Source: an uncultured Williamsia sp. (lineage in GTDB: Bacteria; Actinomycetota; Actinomycetes; Mycobacteriales; Mycobacteriaceae). Taken from it: 64,000 nt of DNA. Position numbers and translations under genes: made by a program. Positions 8,470 to 20,948 of this stretch are shown one piece after another. Where the stretch lies: the NCBI RefSeq assembly GCF_947494875.1, contig NZ_CANLWM010000001.1, forward strand, positions 496,001 to 560,000. Reading direction: 5' to 3'. A model generated the notes under the pieces. The model was not told the origin of the DNA. It did no database searches and saw only the letters and a list, made by a program, of their open reading frames with translations. Each line of letters starts with the position of its first letter. Position 1 is the first letter of the stretch.

Positions 8470-9666
8470 GTGTACGTCCGTTCCCTGCGCCTGCGTGATT
8501 TCCGGTCGTGGCGCGCCCTCGAGGTCGATCTGCGGCCCGGGGCCACGATCATCGTGGGACGCAACGGATTCGGCAAGACCAACCTCGTCGAGGCGCTGAA
8601 CTACGTCGCCACGCTGCGCTCACACCGGGTGAGCACCGACGCCGCGCTCGTCCGCAGTGGGTGCGATTCCGCGGCGGTCACGGCCAGCATCGTCAACGCC
8701 GGCCGGGAACTGACCGTCGAGGTCGCGATCACCCCGGGACGGGCCAACCGGGCGACGGTGAACGGTGCGCCGTCACGACGTGCCCGCGACGTCGTCGGGA
8801 TCCTGCGGTCGGTGATGTTCGCGCCGGAGGATCTCGCCCTGATCCGGGGCGAACCCGCCGAGCGGCGCCGACTGCTCGACGAACTGGCCGCCCTCGCGGG
8901 GCCGGCCATGGTGGCAGCCCGATCCGACTACGACCGCGTCCTCCGCCAGCGATCGGCGTTGCTGAAGACGGCGTCGGCCGCACTGCGGTCCGGCGGTTCC
9001 TCTGCGGAGTCGGTGATCAGCACACTCGACGTCTGGGACACCCAGCTCGCGCAGTTCGGCGCGGTGGTCACAGCGGGCCGCATCGACACGGTGTCAGGGC
9101 TGCGGCCGCACTTCGTCGCCGAGTACTCGACCCTCGCGCCCGCGTCACGACCCGTGGACCTGCGCTATCGGCCCGCCGTCGGCGGGGAGATCGTGCCGGA
9201 CGACGGGCGCGCCGACGTCGAGTTCATCGAGGCGACGCTGTTGACCCGCCTGGCGGAGGCCCGCCAGAAGGAGATCGACCGCGGGGTGTGCCTGGTCGGA
9301 CCGCACCGTGACGACCTCGACATCCTGCTGGATCGCCAGATCGCGAAAGGCTTTGCCAGCCATGGGGAGTCGTGGTCGCTGGCGCTCGCGACGCGGCTGG
9401 GTTCGGTGCAGCTCATCCGTGACGACGGCGCCGAACCCGTCGTCGTGCTCGACGACGTGTTCGCGGAACTGGACGCGTCGCGTCGCGCGGCGCTGACGAC
9501 GTTCGCGGAGTCGGTGGAGCAGGTCATCATCACCGCGGCTGTCGGCGACGACATCCCCGGTGCGGTCGCCGGGCGGCGGTTGGCTGTCGGGGTCGACGAC
9601 GATCATGAGGTCCGAGAGTCCCATCTGATCGGTGAACCGCCGTCCGAGGAGGCCGCGCATGGATGA
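8470..9666 (+). CDS. recF: DNA replication and repair protein RecF
   Basis: 398 aa. SMC-like ATPase that helps load RecA at gapped DNA. Walker A GRNGFGKTNLVEAL near residue 35, the preceding LRDFRSWRALEVDLRPG pattern, and Walker B VVVLDDVFAELDASR in the C-terminal third. GTG start at 8470. Its last 8 nt overlap dciA, so the two are probably co-translated. Confidence 0.95.
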   Translation: MYVRSLRLRDFRSWRALEVDLRPGATIIVGRNGFGKTNLVEALNYVATLRSHRVSTDAALVRSGCDSAAVTASIVNAGRELTVEVAITPGRANRATVNGAPSRRARDVVGILRSVMFAPEDLALIRGEPAERRRLLDELAALAGPAMVAARSDYDRVLRQRSALLKTASAALRSGGSSAESVISTLDVWDTQLAQFGAVVTAGRIDTVSGLRPHFVAEYSTLAPASRPVDLRYRPAVGGEIVPDDGRADVEFIEATLLTRLAEARQKEIDRGVCLVGPHRDDLDILLDRQIAKGFASHGESWSLALATRLGSVQLIRDDGAEPVVVLDDVFAELDASRRAALTTFAESVEQVIITAAVGDDIPGAVAGRRLAVGVDDDHEVRESHLIGEPPSEEAAHG

Positions 9667-10201
9667 CGACACGACGTCGGGGAACACCGACGAGTACTCG
9701 TCCGGTCACGAGCTCGCGCGCAGGGCGCTCGAGGATGCGCGGGCGAAGGCCAAGGCGGAGGGCAAAGCCGTCGGTCACGGGCGGTCGTCGGCACCCACCC
9801 CACGCCGGGGTGCTCGACGACGGTGGTCGGGGGCACGTCCCGACGGCCGTGACCCGCAGTCCTTCGGCACGGTGGCGGGGGCGTTGGCGCGATCCCGCGG
9901 ATGGCAGCCGAAACTGGGGGAGGGACAGGTCTTCGCGGCCTGGGACCGCATCGTCGGTGAGGACATCGCCGCGCACGCCCAGCCGACGGACCTCCGCGAC
10001 CGTGTGCTCTCCGTGAGTGCCGAGTCCACCGCGTGGGCCACCCAGCTGCGACTCGTCCAGCGGGACATCCTCGCCAAGATCGCGGCGGCGGTGGGTCGCG
10101 ACGTCGTCGTGTCGCTGCGCATCACCGGTCCCCGGGCACCGTCCTGGCGGAAGGGCATGCGCACGGTTCCCGGACGGGGTCCTCGCGACACCTACGGGTA
10201 G
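9659..10201 (+). CDS. dciA: DciA family (DUF721) helicase loader/operator
   Basis: 180 aa. N-terminal half is hydrophilic and Arg/Ala-rich (ELARRALEDARAKAKAEGKA); the conserved DUF721 domain lies at about residues 80–170 (WQPKLGEGQVFAAWDRIVGE … LSVSAESTAWATQLRLVQRD). In bacteria that lack DnaC, DciA interacts with DnaB and is needed for helicase function; the recF–dciA–gyrB position is that of Rv0004 in M. tuberculosis. I chose the ATG at 9659 preceded by GAGGAGG; it overlaps recF by 8 nt. An in-frame start nine codons upstream is less likely. Confidence 0.9.
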   Translation: MDDDTTSGNTDEYSSGHELARRALEDARAKAKAEGKAVGHGRSSAPTPRRGARRRWSGARPDGRDPQSFGTVAGALARSRGWQPKLGEGQVFAAWDRIVGEDIAAHAQPTDLRDRVLSVSAESTAWATQLRLVQRDILAKIAAAVGRDVVVSLRITGPRAPSWRKGMRTVPGRGPRDTYG

Positions 10202-10345
10202 GTCGGACGGGTATGTCCCACGGGCATCACCAGCGCCCCGAGACGGCCTGTTGACCGCTCCGATGTCAAGCGCCCCTGGTTTTCGGCGAGAAAATCCGTC
10301 TGCGGGCGCGTCAGACGCCCTGCAGAGCCGTTTCCGTACAGGTGA

Positions 10346-12580
<2,235 letters not shown>

Positions 12581-12590
12581 CGGACCTGGT

Positions 12591-12606
12591 CGTTTCACGT
12601 GAAACA
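12591..12606. promoter_or_regulatory. parS site 3, in the gyrB–gyrA gap
   Basis: CGTTTCACGTGAAACA matches parS at 15 of 16 positions and keeps the full 14-bp palindromic core. It lies in the 52-bp space between gyrB and gyrA, outside coding sequence, about 6.5 kb from oriC. Confidence 0.88.
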
Positions 12607-12632
12607 CCGGTCCCGACAACGAAAGTGAACTG

Positions 12633-15128
<2,496 letters not shown>

Positions 15129-15156
15129 CCGGCCACCCGCAGCGACAGGAGCGCAT

Positions 15157-16089
15157 GTGAGCACACCCCGTGAACCCGAGGGTCAGCGCAACGGCCCCTC
15201 CGTGCAGGACCGGCCCGACCAGGACGACACCCCGCGGTCCGGGGCGGCGCAGGGGGAGCAGGGTCAGCGCCCCAACCCGGGGACGGGTCCCGGTGGTGTG
15301 CCTCCGTGGCAGCGCGTCGGTCAGGCGCCGGTGACCTCGCCCGGACCGTCGGCGCAGCAGCCGCCCACCGGTGACGCAGGTCCGTCGACACCCCCCGAAC
15401 AACCCGCCCGGCCCCGTCGGCCCCTGGTCACCGGCACCGCGGCTCCGAAGCCGCCCGGGCAGGACGCGGCGACGACCCGCGCGCCGATCGCCAAGCTCGA
15501 CTCGGACGGTTCCGTGCCCACCGACGGTCCCGCGCAGCAGCCCCAGGGCGAGCAGACGACGCGTGGCCGGAATTCGCTGACGGGCAAGATCATCGACGGC
15601 CCGACCCGCAACATCGGGCGGTCGCAGGTCCCGGAGGACCTGCCCGACCTCGACGCCATCCACCACCCGGCGACGTCGCCGACCGCGGTCCGGTCCGCCG
15701 AGTCCGTGCCGGCCGGTCATCGCGGGCCGCTGCGCGCCGCGGTGCAGCTGCGACGGATCGACCCGTGGTCGACGTTCAAGGTGTCGGCCGTGTTGGCGAT
15801 CGCGCTGTTCCTCATCTGGATGATCGCGATCGGCGTGCTCTACGTGATCCTCGACGGCATGGGCGTGTGGGACCAGATCAACAACTCCTTCGGTCAGCTG
15901 GTCTCCAGCGACAACACGACCGAGTCGTCGTTCGAGATCACCGCGGGCACCGTCTTCGGTGTCGCTGCGGGTGTCGGCGCGCTCTACGTGATCGTGTTCA
16001 CCGCCCTGACTACGGTCGGTGCCTTCATCTACAACATGAGCTCCGACCTCGTCGGTGGCATCGAGGTCACGTTGGCGGACCGGGACTGA
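15157..16089 (+). CDS. DUF3566 transmembrane protein
   Basis: 310 aa. The first 190 residues are Pro/Gly/Gln-rich and probably disordered. The C-terminal DUF3566 domain begins [20 protein letters not shown] and has two membrane helices (LAIALFLIWMIAIGVLYVIL and VFGVAAGVGALYVIVFTALT). The position right after gyrA is that of Rv0007 in M. tuberculosis, where a homologue is a membrane protein of unclear role. GTG start at 15157; 28 bp after gyrA, so probably co-transcribed. Confidence 0.88.
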   Translation: MSTPREPEGQRNGPSVQDRPDQDDTPRSGAAQGEQGQRPNPGTGPGGVPPWQRVGQAPVTSPGPSAQQPPTGDAGPSTPPEQPARPRRPLVTGTAAPKPPGQDAATTRAPIAKLDSDGSVPTDGPAQQPQGEQTTRGRNSLTGKIIDGPTRNIGRSQVPEDLPDLDAIHHPATSPTAVRSAESVPAGHRGPLRAAVQLRRIDPWSTFKVSAVLAIALFLIWMIAIGVLYVILDGMGVWDQINNSFGQLVSSDNTTESSFEITAGTVFGVAAGVGALYVIVFTALTTVGAFIYNMSSDLVGGIEVTLADRD

Positions 16090-16154
16090 CAGGCGTTTTG
16101 TCGCCGGTCCCGGTGATCCGGTAACCTTCCTCGGGTTGACCGGCGACGGTCCAC

Positions 16155-16228
16155 GGGCCTATAGCTCAGGCGGTTAGAGCGCTTCGCTGATAACGAAGAG
16201 GTCGGAGGTTCAAGTCCTCCTAGGCCCA
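16155..16228 (+). tRNA. ileT: tRNA-Ile (anticodon GAT)
   Basis: 74 nt. Acceptor stem GGGCCTA with TAGGCCC, D-arm AGCTC…GAGC, anticodon stem CTTCG/CGAAG with loop CTGATAA (GAT), T-arm GGAGG TTCAAGT CCTCC, discriminator A. No CCA is encoded. Confidence 0.97.
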
Positions 16229-16246
16229 CTCCGGAAGGATCCACAC

Positions 16247-16360
16247 ATGCGGATCGTGCTTCTCGTCGCAGCTGCCGTCACCGGTGTGGTGGTCGCGTTG
16301 ATCGCCGAGTCGCGTCGCAACACGCAGGTGTGGCACACCCTGCCGGACCGCCGGATCTGA
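16247..16360 (+). CDS. 37-residue membrane-anchored peptide, DLW-39-like
   Basis: A tiny gene between two tRNAs: a hydrophobic N-terminus (MRIVLLVAAAVTGVVVALIA) followed by a short polar tail ESRRNTQVWHTLPDRRI. GGAAGGA lies 7 nt before the ATG. DLW-39 family proteins of actinobacteria are about 39 residues with a similar anchor and a DLW/xVW motif, and are often found next to gyrA and tRNA genes; the assignment rests on shape and position. Function unknown. It could be transcribed together with the flanking tRNAs. Confidence 0.65.
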   Translation: MRIVLLVAAAVTGVVVALIAESRRNTQVWHTLPDRRI

Positions 16361-16370
16361 TCGGGCGGAC

Positions 16371-16443
16371 GGGGCCTTAGCTCAGTTGGTAGAGCGCTGC
16401 CTTTGCAAGGCAGATGTCAGGAGTTCGAATCTCCTAGGCTCCA
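16371..16443 (+). tRNA. alaT: tRNA-Ala (anticodon TGC)
   Basis: 73 nt. Acceptor GGGGCCT/AGGCTCC with one G·T pair, anticodon stem CTGCC/GGCAG with loop TTTGCAA (TGC), T-arm CAGGA GTTCGAA TCTCC near-canonical, discriminator A. The Ile–Ala tRNA pair after gyrA is conserved in Mycobacteriales. Confidence 0.96.
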
Positions 16444-16527
16444 CACATCATTCGGATACACAGTCGTCACCCGATCGGTACCGGCCGGATCCTGCTCCCA
16501 CACCCCAGCCGTCGCTACCGTCACAGC

Positions 16528-17661
16528 GTGACGACATTCCCGCGTGCACGCATCGTCGGACGCTTTGCCGTGTTCGTGGCGGTCGGGGCGACGATCGCTG
16601 CGATCGTGCCGGGGGGTGCCGGCGCCACCGCGGTACCCGCCGACGTCCTTCGCCAGCCGTTCGCGGCGACGAGCATCTGGAACACGCCCATCGGGACGGG
16701 TGCTCGCTACGTGCCGGCAGGGCTCCCGGCGGTGCCGCGGGGCTCCGTCTGGGCACCGATGCCGCAGGACGACGGCGACCACCTGATCTTCACGCCGGAT
16801 GCCCCGCTCGTCGCGGTGCACGCGAACTCCGCCGGCTGGAGTGGTCGGAGCCGTTGCGGCACAACCGGTCCGGTCCTCTTCACCGCCCCGATGCCGCGGG
16901 ACTACCTGGTCCCGTCGTCGAACGAGAACGAGGGCGCGGCGTTCCTGATGGCCGACGGCCGGACGATGCGGTACGTCGCACCGCTCGCCCGCTGCCTCGC
17001 GGGCGGCGCGGCGTCGGCGCAGGACGTGAGCGCACCCGTGGACCTGTACGGAGACGGACTGTCGCGCCGTCCCGGTGCGGCGGGTCTCAGCGGCGGCCCG
17101 GGCGGCGTCCTCCGGGTCGGGGAACTCGGTCCGGGATCGCCGACGGGTCCACGACATGCGCTGAGGGTGATCGTCGACAGCCCACAGGTGCTCTTCCGCT
17201 GCCGCGTCGAGGCGCAATGCTTCCGATGGCCCGCGGCCACGTCGGATGCCGGGTCGGTGGGCGGATACGGCTCGGTCGGGAACAACCAGAACGCCGCGAT
17301 GCGGATGGGTGCCCTGCTCGCCATCCCGGCGACCGTGGACCTGACCCGGATGGGACTCGAGACGCAGCCCGGACGCCAGCTCGCGTGGACCATGCAGAAC
17401 TTCGGTGCCTACGTCGCGGACTCGACGGGCGGGCCGTCCTTCGGCTTCGTGACCGAGCGCGGGCCGGCGGGGTCGTTCGGGGACACGTTCCGCTCCGACC
17501 ACGGCTTCCCGTTCGCCCAGCGCGTCCGTGACAACACGCCGTGGTCGCGGGACGTGCAGCGGATCATGGTGGCGCTCAGCGTCGTCGACGACAACGGGCC
17601 GACGTCGATCGGCGGCGGCGGCGCCCCGATCACGGCACGGGCGGTGCTCCCGGGACGGTGA
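16528..17661 (+). CDS. Secreted protein of unrecognised family (SIWNTPI / SIGGGG motifs)
   Basis: 377 aa. A Sec-type signal peptide (basic start, then VAVGATIAAIVPGGAGATA) covers about residues 1–35. The mature protein starts with QPFAATSIWNTPIGTGARYV and ends with the glycine-rich DDNGPTSIGGGGAPITARA. Four Cys are visible (CGTTG, RCLAGG, FRCRVEAQC), so disulfides are likely outside the cell. I have a vague memory of actinobacterial secreted proteins with an N-terminal S(P/I)WNTPI and C-terminal GGGG motif, but no catalytic site is evident and I assign no reaction. It interrupts the tRNA-Ala–cwsA neighbourhood of mycobacteria, so it is a local insertion. GTG start. Confidence 0.8.
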   Translation: MTTFPRARIVGRFAVFVAVGATIAAIVPGGAGATAVPADVLRQPFAATSIWNTPIGTGARYVPAGLPAVPRGSVWAPMPQDDGDHLIFTPDAPLVAVHANSAGWSGRSRCGTTGPVLFTAPMPRDYLVPSSNENEGAAFLMADGRTMRYVAPLARCLAGGAASAQDVSAPVDLYGDGLSRRPGAAGLSGGPGGVLRVGELGPGSPTGPRHALRVIVDSPQVLFRCRVEAQCFRWPAATSDAGSVGGYGSVGNNQNAAMRMGALLAIPATVDLTRMGLETQPGRQLAWTMQNFGAYVADSTGGPSFGFVTERGPAGSFGDTFRSDHGFPFAQRVRDNTPWSRDVQRIMVALSVVDDNGPTSIGGGGAPITARAVLPGR

Positions 17662-17667
17662 GCGGGG

Positions 17668-18198
17668 TCAGGATCCCTGTCCGGCGATCGCCAGGTAGAC
17701 GATCAGGCACAGGATCGCCGCGGCGACGTAGGCGTATCCGATCCACAGGGCCGCCGACGCCAACTGCGCGCCGTACTCCTTGCGACGTCGGATCTGTCCG
17801 CGCGCGATGTGCCCGCAGATGATGCCCGCGATCGCGGTGACGCCGAGGAACGACAGCACCAGCGCGACGATCGCGAGGATGTTCGTCGAGGTGCGCGGCG
17901 CCGCTGTCATCGGGCTCGATTCGGGATCGTCGGGGGCGGGATCGGCGGCATGCTGCGTCCGCAGCGCGGAGTCCGGGTAGACGGTGGTCGGTCGGTCGTC
18001 GGGCGCTGGACCACGACGGGGCGGCTGCTGCGAGTACGCGAGGGAGCCGCTGTCCCCGGGTCGGGGCACCGCGGTGGTGGCGGGAGGGGCGGGCGGTCGG
18101 CGGTCGGGGCCGCCGTGTCGCGGGCCCATCGGCCGTGACGGCGGCGGGACGGGACGGCCGGGCGGAGTCATGGGTCGGCCCGCGGGCGGACGGTTCAT
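17668..18198 (-). CDS. DUF4190-like two-helix membrane protein with proline-rich N-terminus
   Basis: 176 aa from the ATG at 18198–18196; a GTG at 18243 would add 15 residues. The first 100 residues are Pro/Arg-rich and probably disordered and cytoplasmic. Two membrane helices follow: ILAIVALVLSFLGVTAIAGI, with CGHIARGQIRRRKEYGAQLA as linker, then IGYAYVAAAILCLIVYLAIA. The NxLAIxALVxS…GHIAxxQIRR pattern is that of DUF4190. Function unknown. It lies 10–55 bp downstream of the cwsA-like gene on the same strand and probably shares its transcript. Confidence 0.8.
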   Translation of the reverse strand: MNRPPAGRPMTPPGRPVPPPSRPMGPRHGGPDRRPPAPPATTAVPRPGDSGSLAYSQQPPRRGPAPDDRPTTVYPDSALRTQHAADPAPDDPESSPMTAAPRTSTNILAIVALVLSFLGVTAIAGIICGHIARGQIRRRKEYGAQLASAALWIGYAYVAAAILCLIVYLAIAGQGS

Positions 18199-18253
18199 CG
18201 CTCCGCTCGGGGGTCGTGACGTCGGACGATCGTCGGGATGCACGGGTCGAAGG

Positions 18254-18598
18254 TTACTCGGAGGTGTTCTGTGGCCCGGTGGCGTCCGCTGTCGGCACGT
18301 CCTCGACACGCGGCGGAGCGGGGGCGACGGGCGGCGGGGAGGTGCGTCGGGCGCGCAACGCGACCACGGCACCGACGGCGGCGACGCCACCGACCGCCCC
18401 CAGGACCGCGACGGCACGCAGCCACGAGCGTCGCCCGCCACGGGACCGCCGGGGCGCGAGGGACGGTGTCGAGCGGGCCTGTGCCGCCCGGCGGCGGCGC
18501 GCGGACAGGAGGCGCCGGGCCGCGAGCAGTCGCACCGGGGCGGACCACGGGGTGACGACACCCAACGCGGTCGTCGTGACGGCGGTGGCCTTGGACAT
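18254..18598 (-). CDS. cwsA: CwsA-like cell wall synthesis/division protein
   Basis: 114 aa. Basic cytoplasmic N-terminus ([18 protein letters not shown]), a single membrane helix near the C-terminus (AVLGAVGGVAAVGAVVAL) and a Pro-rich tail. Sequence similarity to mycobacterial CwsA is weak, but size, topology and exact position (minus strand, between tRNA-Ala and ppiA) agree. CwsA in mycobacteria interacts with CrgA and Wag31 and helps polar growth and division; crgA is encoded about 2 kb away here. ATG at 18598–18596 with GGAG upstream. Confidence 0.65.
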   Translation of the reverse strand: MSKATAVTTTALGVVTPWSAPVRLLAARRLLSARRRRAAQARSTPSLAPRRSRGGRRSWLRAVAVLGAVGGVAAVGAVVALRARRTSPPPVAPAPPRVEDVPTADATGPQNTSE

Positions 18599-18701
18599 CA
18601 GCTGGTCTCCGATCGTCGGTCGCGCCCACGGCGCGGCATCGTCGCCAAGCCTGCCAGGTCGCTCTCGTCGCCGGTACAGGGGCGGATGGCACGATGGGGG
18701 T

Positions 18702-19229
18702 GTGAGCACACCTCAGAAGACAGCGACCGCGACCCTGCACACGAACCGCGGCGACATCGTCGTCGATCTGTTCGGGAACCACGCCCCGAAGACGGTGGAG
18801 AACTTCACCGGTCTCGCGACCGGCTCGAAGGACTACAGCCAGCCGAACGCCTCCGGCGGCGACTCCGGTCCCTTCTACGACGGGTCGATCTTCCACCGCG
18901 TCATCGACGGCTTCATGGTCCAGGGCGGCGACCCCACGGGCACCGGTACCGGTGGCCCCGGCTACCAGTTCGGCGACGAGTTCCACCCCGAGCTGCAGTT
19001 CGACCAGCCGTACCTGCTCGCCATGGCGAACGCCGGCCCCGGCACCAACGGTTCGCAGTTCTTCATCACGGTGACCAAGACGCCGCACCTGAATCGCAAG
19101 CACTCCATCTTCGGGGTCGTCGCCGACGACGAGTCCCGCAAGGTCGTCGACGCGATCGCGACGACGAGCACCGACCGTCGCGACAAGCCGCTCGACGACG
19201 TGGTCATCGAGAAGATCGAGATCAACTGA
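18702..19229 (+). CDS. ppiA: Peptidyl-prolyl cis-trans isomerase A (cyclophilin)
   Basis: 175 aa. Single cyclophilin domain: FHRVIDGFMVQGGDPTGTG, GSQFFITVTKTPHLNRKHSI and FGVV carry the catalytic Arg, Phe and Gln residues of the fold. No signal peptide, so cytosolic. GTG start at 18702; the frame opens much earlier but only this part has homology. The position matches Rv0009. Confidence 0.95.
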   Translation: MSTPQKTATATLHTNRGDIVVDLFGNHAPKTVENFTGLATGSKDYSQPNASGGDSGPFYDGSIFHRVIDGFMVQGGDPTGTGTGGPGYQFGDEFHPELQFDQPYLLAMANAGPGTNGSQFFITVTKTPHLNRKHSIFGVVADDESRKVVDAIATTSTDRRDKPLDDVVIEKIEIN

Positions 19230-19267
19230 ACCAGCCGTTCCCGCCGCCGCCGTCCGCCCCGCGGACG

Positions 19268-20095
19268 GTGTGCGTGCGGCACCCCGACCGCCCGACCGGG
19301 CTCGCATGTTCCCGGTGCGGGCGTCCGGCGTGTCCGGAATGCCTGACCCCGGCCGCGGTCGGGCAGCACTGCGTCGACTGCGTCCGTGAGTCACGCGGCG
19401 CGACACCGCGCGCGATCACGATCGGCACGTCCACACCCCGGGCCACGTTCGCCCTCATCGCGGTCAACGTCCTCGTCTTCGTCCTGACCGCGGCGCAGGC
19501 CCACGGCCTCGGGAACGTGAACCCGTCGGACTCACGGATCTTCTACGACGGGGTCCTGTTCGGGCCGTTCGTCGGGCAGGGCGAGGTGTGGCGCATCGTC
19601 ACGTCAGGGTTCCTGCACTACTCGTTGATCCACATCGCCCTCAACATGTTCACGCTGTACATCCTGGGTCGCGAGCTCGAGAGCGCTCTCGGGACGGCTC
19701 GCTTCGTCGGGATCTACGTCGTGGCACTCCTCGGTGGCAGTGCCGCCGTGCTGGCGTTCACCCCGACCGCAGCGGCCGCCGGCGCCTCGGGCGCCATCTA
19801 CGGGGTGATGGGCGGCCTGCTGGTCGCCGTCATCCGCGCGAAGATGCCGCCGGGGCAGATCATCGGACTGATCGTCATCAACATCGTGATCTCCGTGACG
19901 ATCCCGAACATCTCGCTGTGGGCGCATCTGGGCGGACTGGTGTTCGGTGCCGCCGCGACCGCAGGCGTGCTGGTCCTGCCGGGCCTGGTGCTCTCCGGAC
20001 GCACCCGCACCGCGCGGTCGGTGTCGCGGGTGGGCTGGGCAGCCATCGGCGCGCTCGGCGTGCTGGCGGCGGCGCTGGCGCTCCTCGTCAGCTGA
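19268..20095 (+). CDS. Rhomboid-family intramembrane serine protease with N-terminal zinc-binding motif
   Basis: About 275 aa from the GTG at 19268; a non-standard CTG overlapping the ppiA stop (19226) would add MNQPFPPPPS-type residues. N-terminal Cys/His cluster (CxxH…CxxC…CxxC…HCxxC) looks like a small zinc finger, followed by about seven membrane helices. Catalytic Ser is in AGASGAIYGVMGG and the His in ISLWAHLGG; the oxyanion Asn is in HIALNMFTLYILG. Such enzymes cut single-span membrane proteins inside the bilayer. The substrate is unknown. Ends with an 8-nt convergent overlap with the PH-domain gene. Confidence 0.9.
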   Translation: MCVRHPDRPTGLACSRCGRPACPECLTPAAVGQHCVDCVRESRGATPRAITIGTSTPRATFALIAVNVLVFVLTAAQAHGLGNVNPSDSRIFYDGVLFGPFVGQGEVWRIVTSGFLHYSLIHIALNMFTLYILGRELESALGTARFVGIYVVALLGGSAAVLAFTPTAAAAGASGAIYGVMGGLLVAVIRAKMPPGQIIGLIVINIVISVTIPNISLWAHLGGLVFGAAATAGVLVLPGLVLSGRTRTARSVSRVGWAAIGALGVLAAALALLVS

Positions 20096-20501
20096 CGCGG
20101 AAGCCCGCCTGCTCCAACGCTGCGATCACGTCCTCGGGGTGAGTCCCGAGATCCCATCGTCCGAGGACGACGAGCCGGTCCCCGGGAAGGTCGAACTCCA
20201 GCGTGGGCACCTTCCGCCCCAATCGCGCGGTCGAGACGACGCGGATGCGCTCGATCTCCGACGGCGTGTACTCCGAGTCGCCGCGCAGGGTCCGGATCCG
20301 CATCCGCGACGGCGCGACGACGAGCCGCGGACGCACCACGAGTGCGACCGCCCCCGTCACCAACAGCAGCAGCGCGGCCACACCCATGATGACCGCGCCA
20401 CCGGGATCGGCCGACGACGCGATGGCCGCCACACCGAGGACCACACCGCCGACGACCAGCGCGACACCTGCGATACGGGGCGTCGACCAGCTGGTCGTCA
20501 C
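20088..20501 (-). CDS. PH-domain membrane protein, Rv0010c-like
   Basis: 137 aa from the GTG at 20501–20499; a TTG at 20537 is also in frame but runs through a DnaA box. Two N-terminal membrane helices (IAGVALVVGGVVLGVAAI, VIMGVAALLLLVTGAVALVV) and a C-terminal PH-like domain ending LVVLGRWDLGTHPEDVIAAL, which matches the end of M. tuberculosis Rv0010c. Function unknown. Convergent with the rhomboid gene and downstream of crgA on the same strand. Confidence 0.85.
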   Translation of the reverse strand: MTTSWSTPRIAGVALVVGGVVLGVAAIASSADPGGAVIMGVAALLLLVTGAVALVVRPRLVVAPSRMRIRTLRGDSEYTPSEIERIRVVSTARLGRKVPTLEFDLPGDRLVVLGRWDLGTHPEDVIAALEQAGFRVS

Positions 20502-20514
20502 GCCGTGCGCAGAG

Positions 20515-20523
20515 TTGTCCACA
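20515..20523 (+). promoter_or_regulatory. Isolated perfect DnaA box
   Basis: TTGTCCACA, identical to the consensus box, lies 14 bp upstream of the PH-domain gene start and about 14 kb from oriC. A second partial match (TCCACAA) follows at 20531. It may be chance or a DnaA-titration or regulatory site. Confidence 0.5.
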
Positions 20524-20589
20524 GGGTTTCTCCACAATGGGGATGAATTACACCCATGTCATTCCCCAGGCTGGGGATGGTTCGAGCGG

Positions 20590-20880
20590 TCAGCGCCACC
20601 GCATGGTCATCAAGAGACCCGAGATCATGAACCCGAACCCGATGAGGAAGTTCCACGCGCCGAGCGCGTACATCCAGTGCAGGATCTTGCCGTCGGCCCC
20701 GAGGCTGCTCGGCGTGGCCACGAGGTAGAAGACGATCAGCCAGGCGAGGCCGAACAACATCAACCCGAGCATGGCGCCGACATAGATCTGGCTCGACGGC
20801 CCGACCTTCACCTTGACCGGTGTGCGGCTCGCGGGGTTGATCGTGTAGTCGGTGCGCTTTCTGACTTTGGATTTCGGCAT
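20590..20880 (-). CDS. crgA: Cell division protein CrgA
   Basis: 96 aa, typical length. Basic N-terminus [20 protein letters not shown] and two membrane helices ([40 protein letters not shown]). CrgA recruits FtsI, FtsQ and other divisome parts in actinobacteria. ATG at 20880–20878 with GAGGAAG upstream. A CCCCA/TGGGG hairpin at 20564–20576 follows the gene and may end its transcript. Confidence 0.95.
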   Translation of the reverse strand: MPKSKVRKRTDYTINPASRTPVKVKVGPSSQIYVGAMLGLMLFGLAWLIVFYLVATPSSLGADGKILHWMYALGAWNFLIGFGFMISGLLMTMRWR

Positions 20881-20948
20881 CGCTTCCTCACTGTGAACAG
20901 GCCCCACCACGGTATCCCACCTGCGACGCAGCGCGTACGGTGTGGCGG

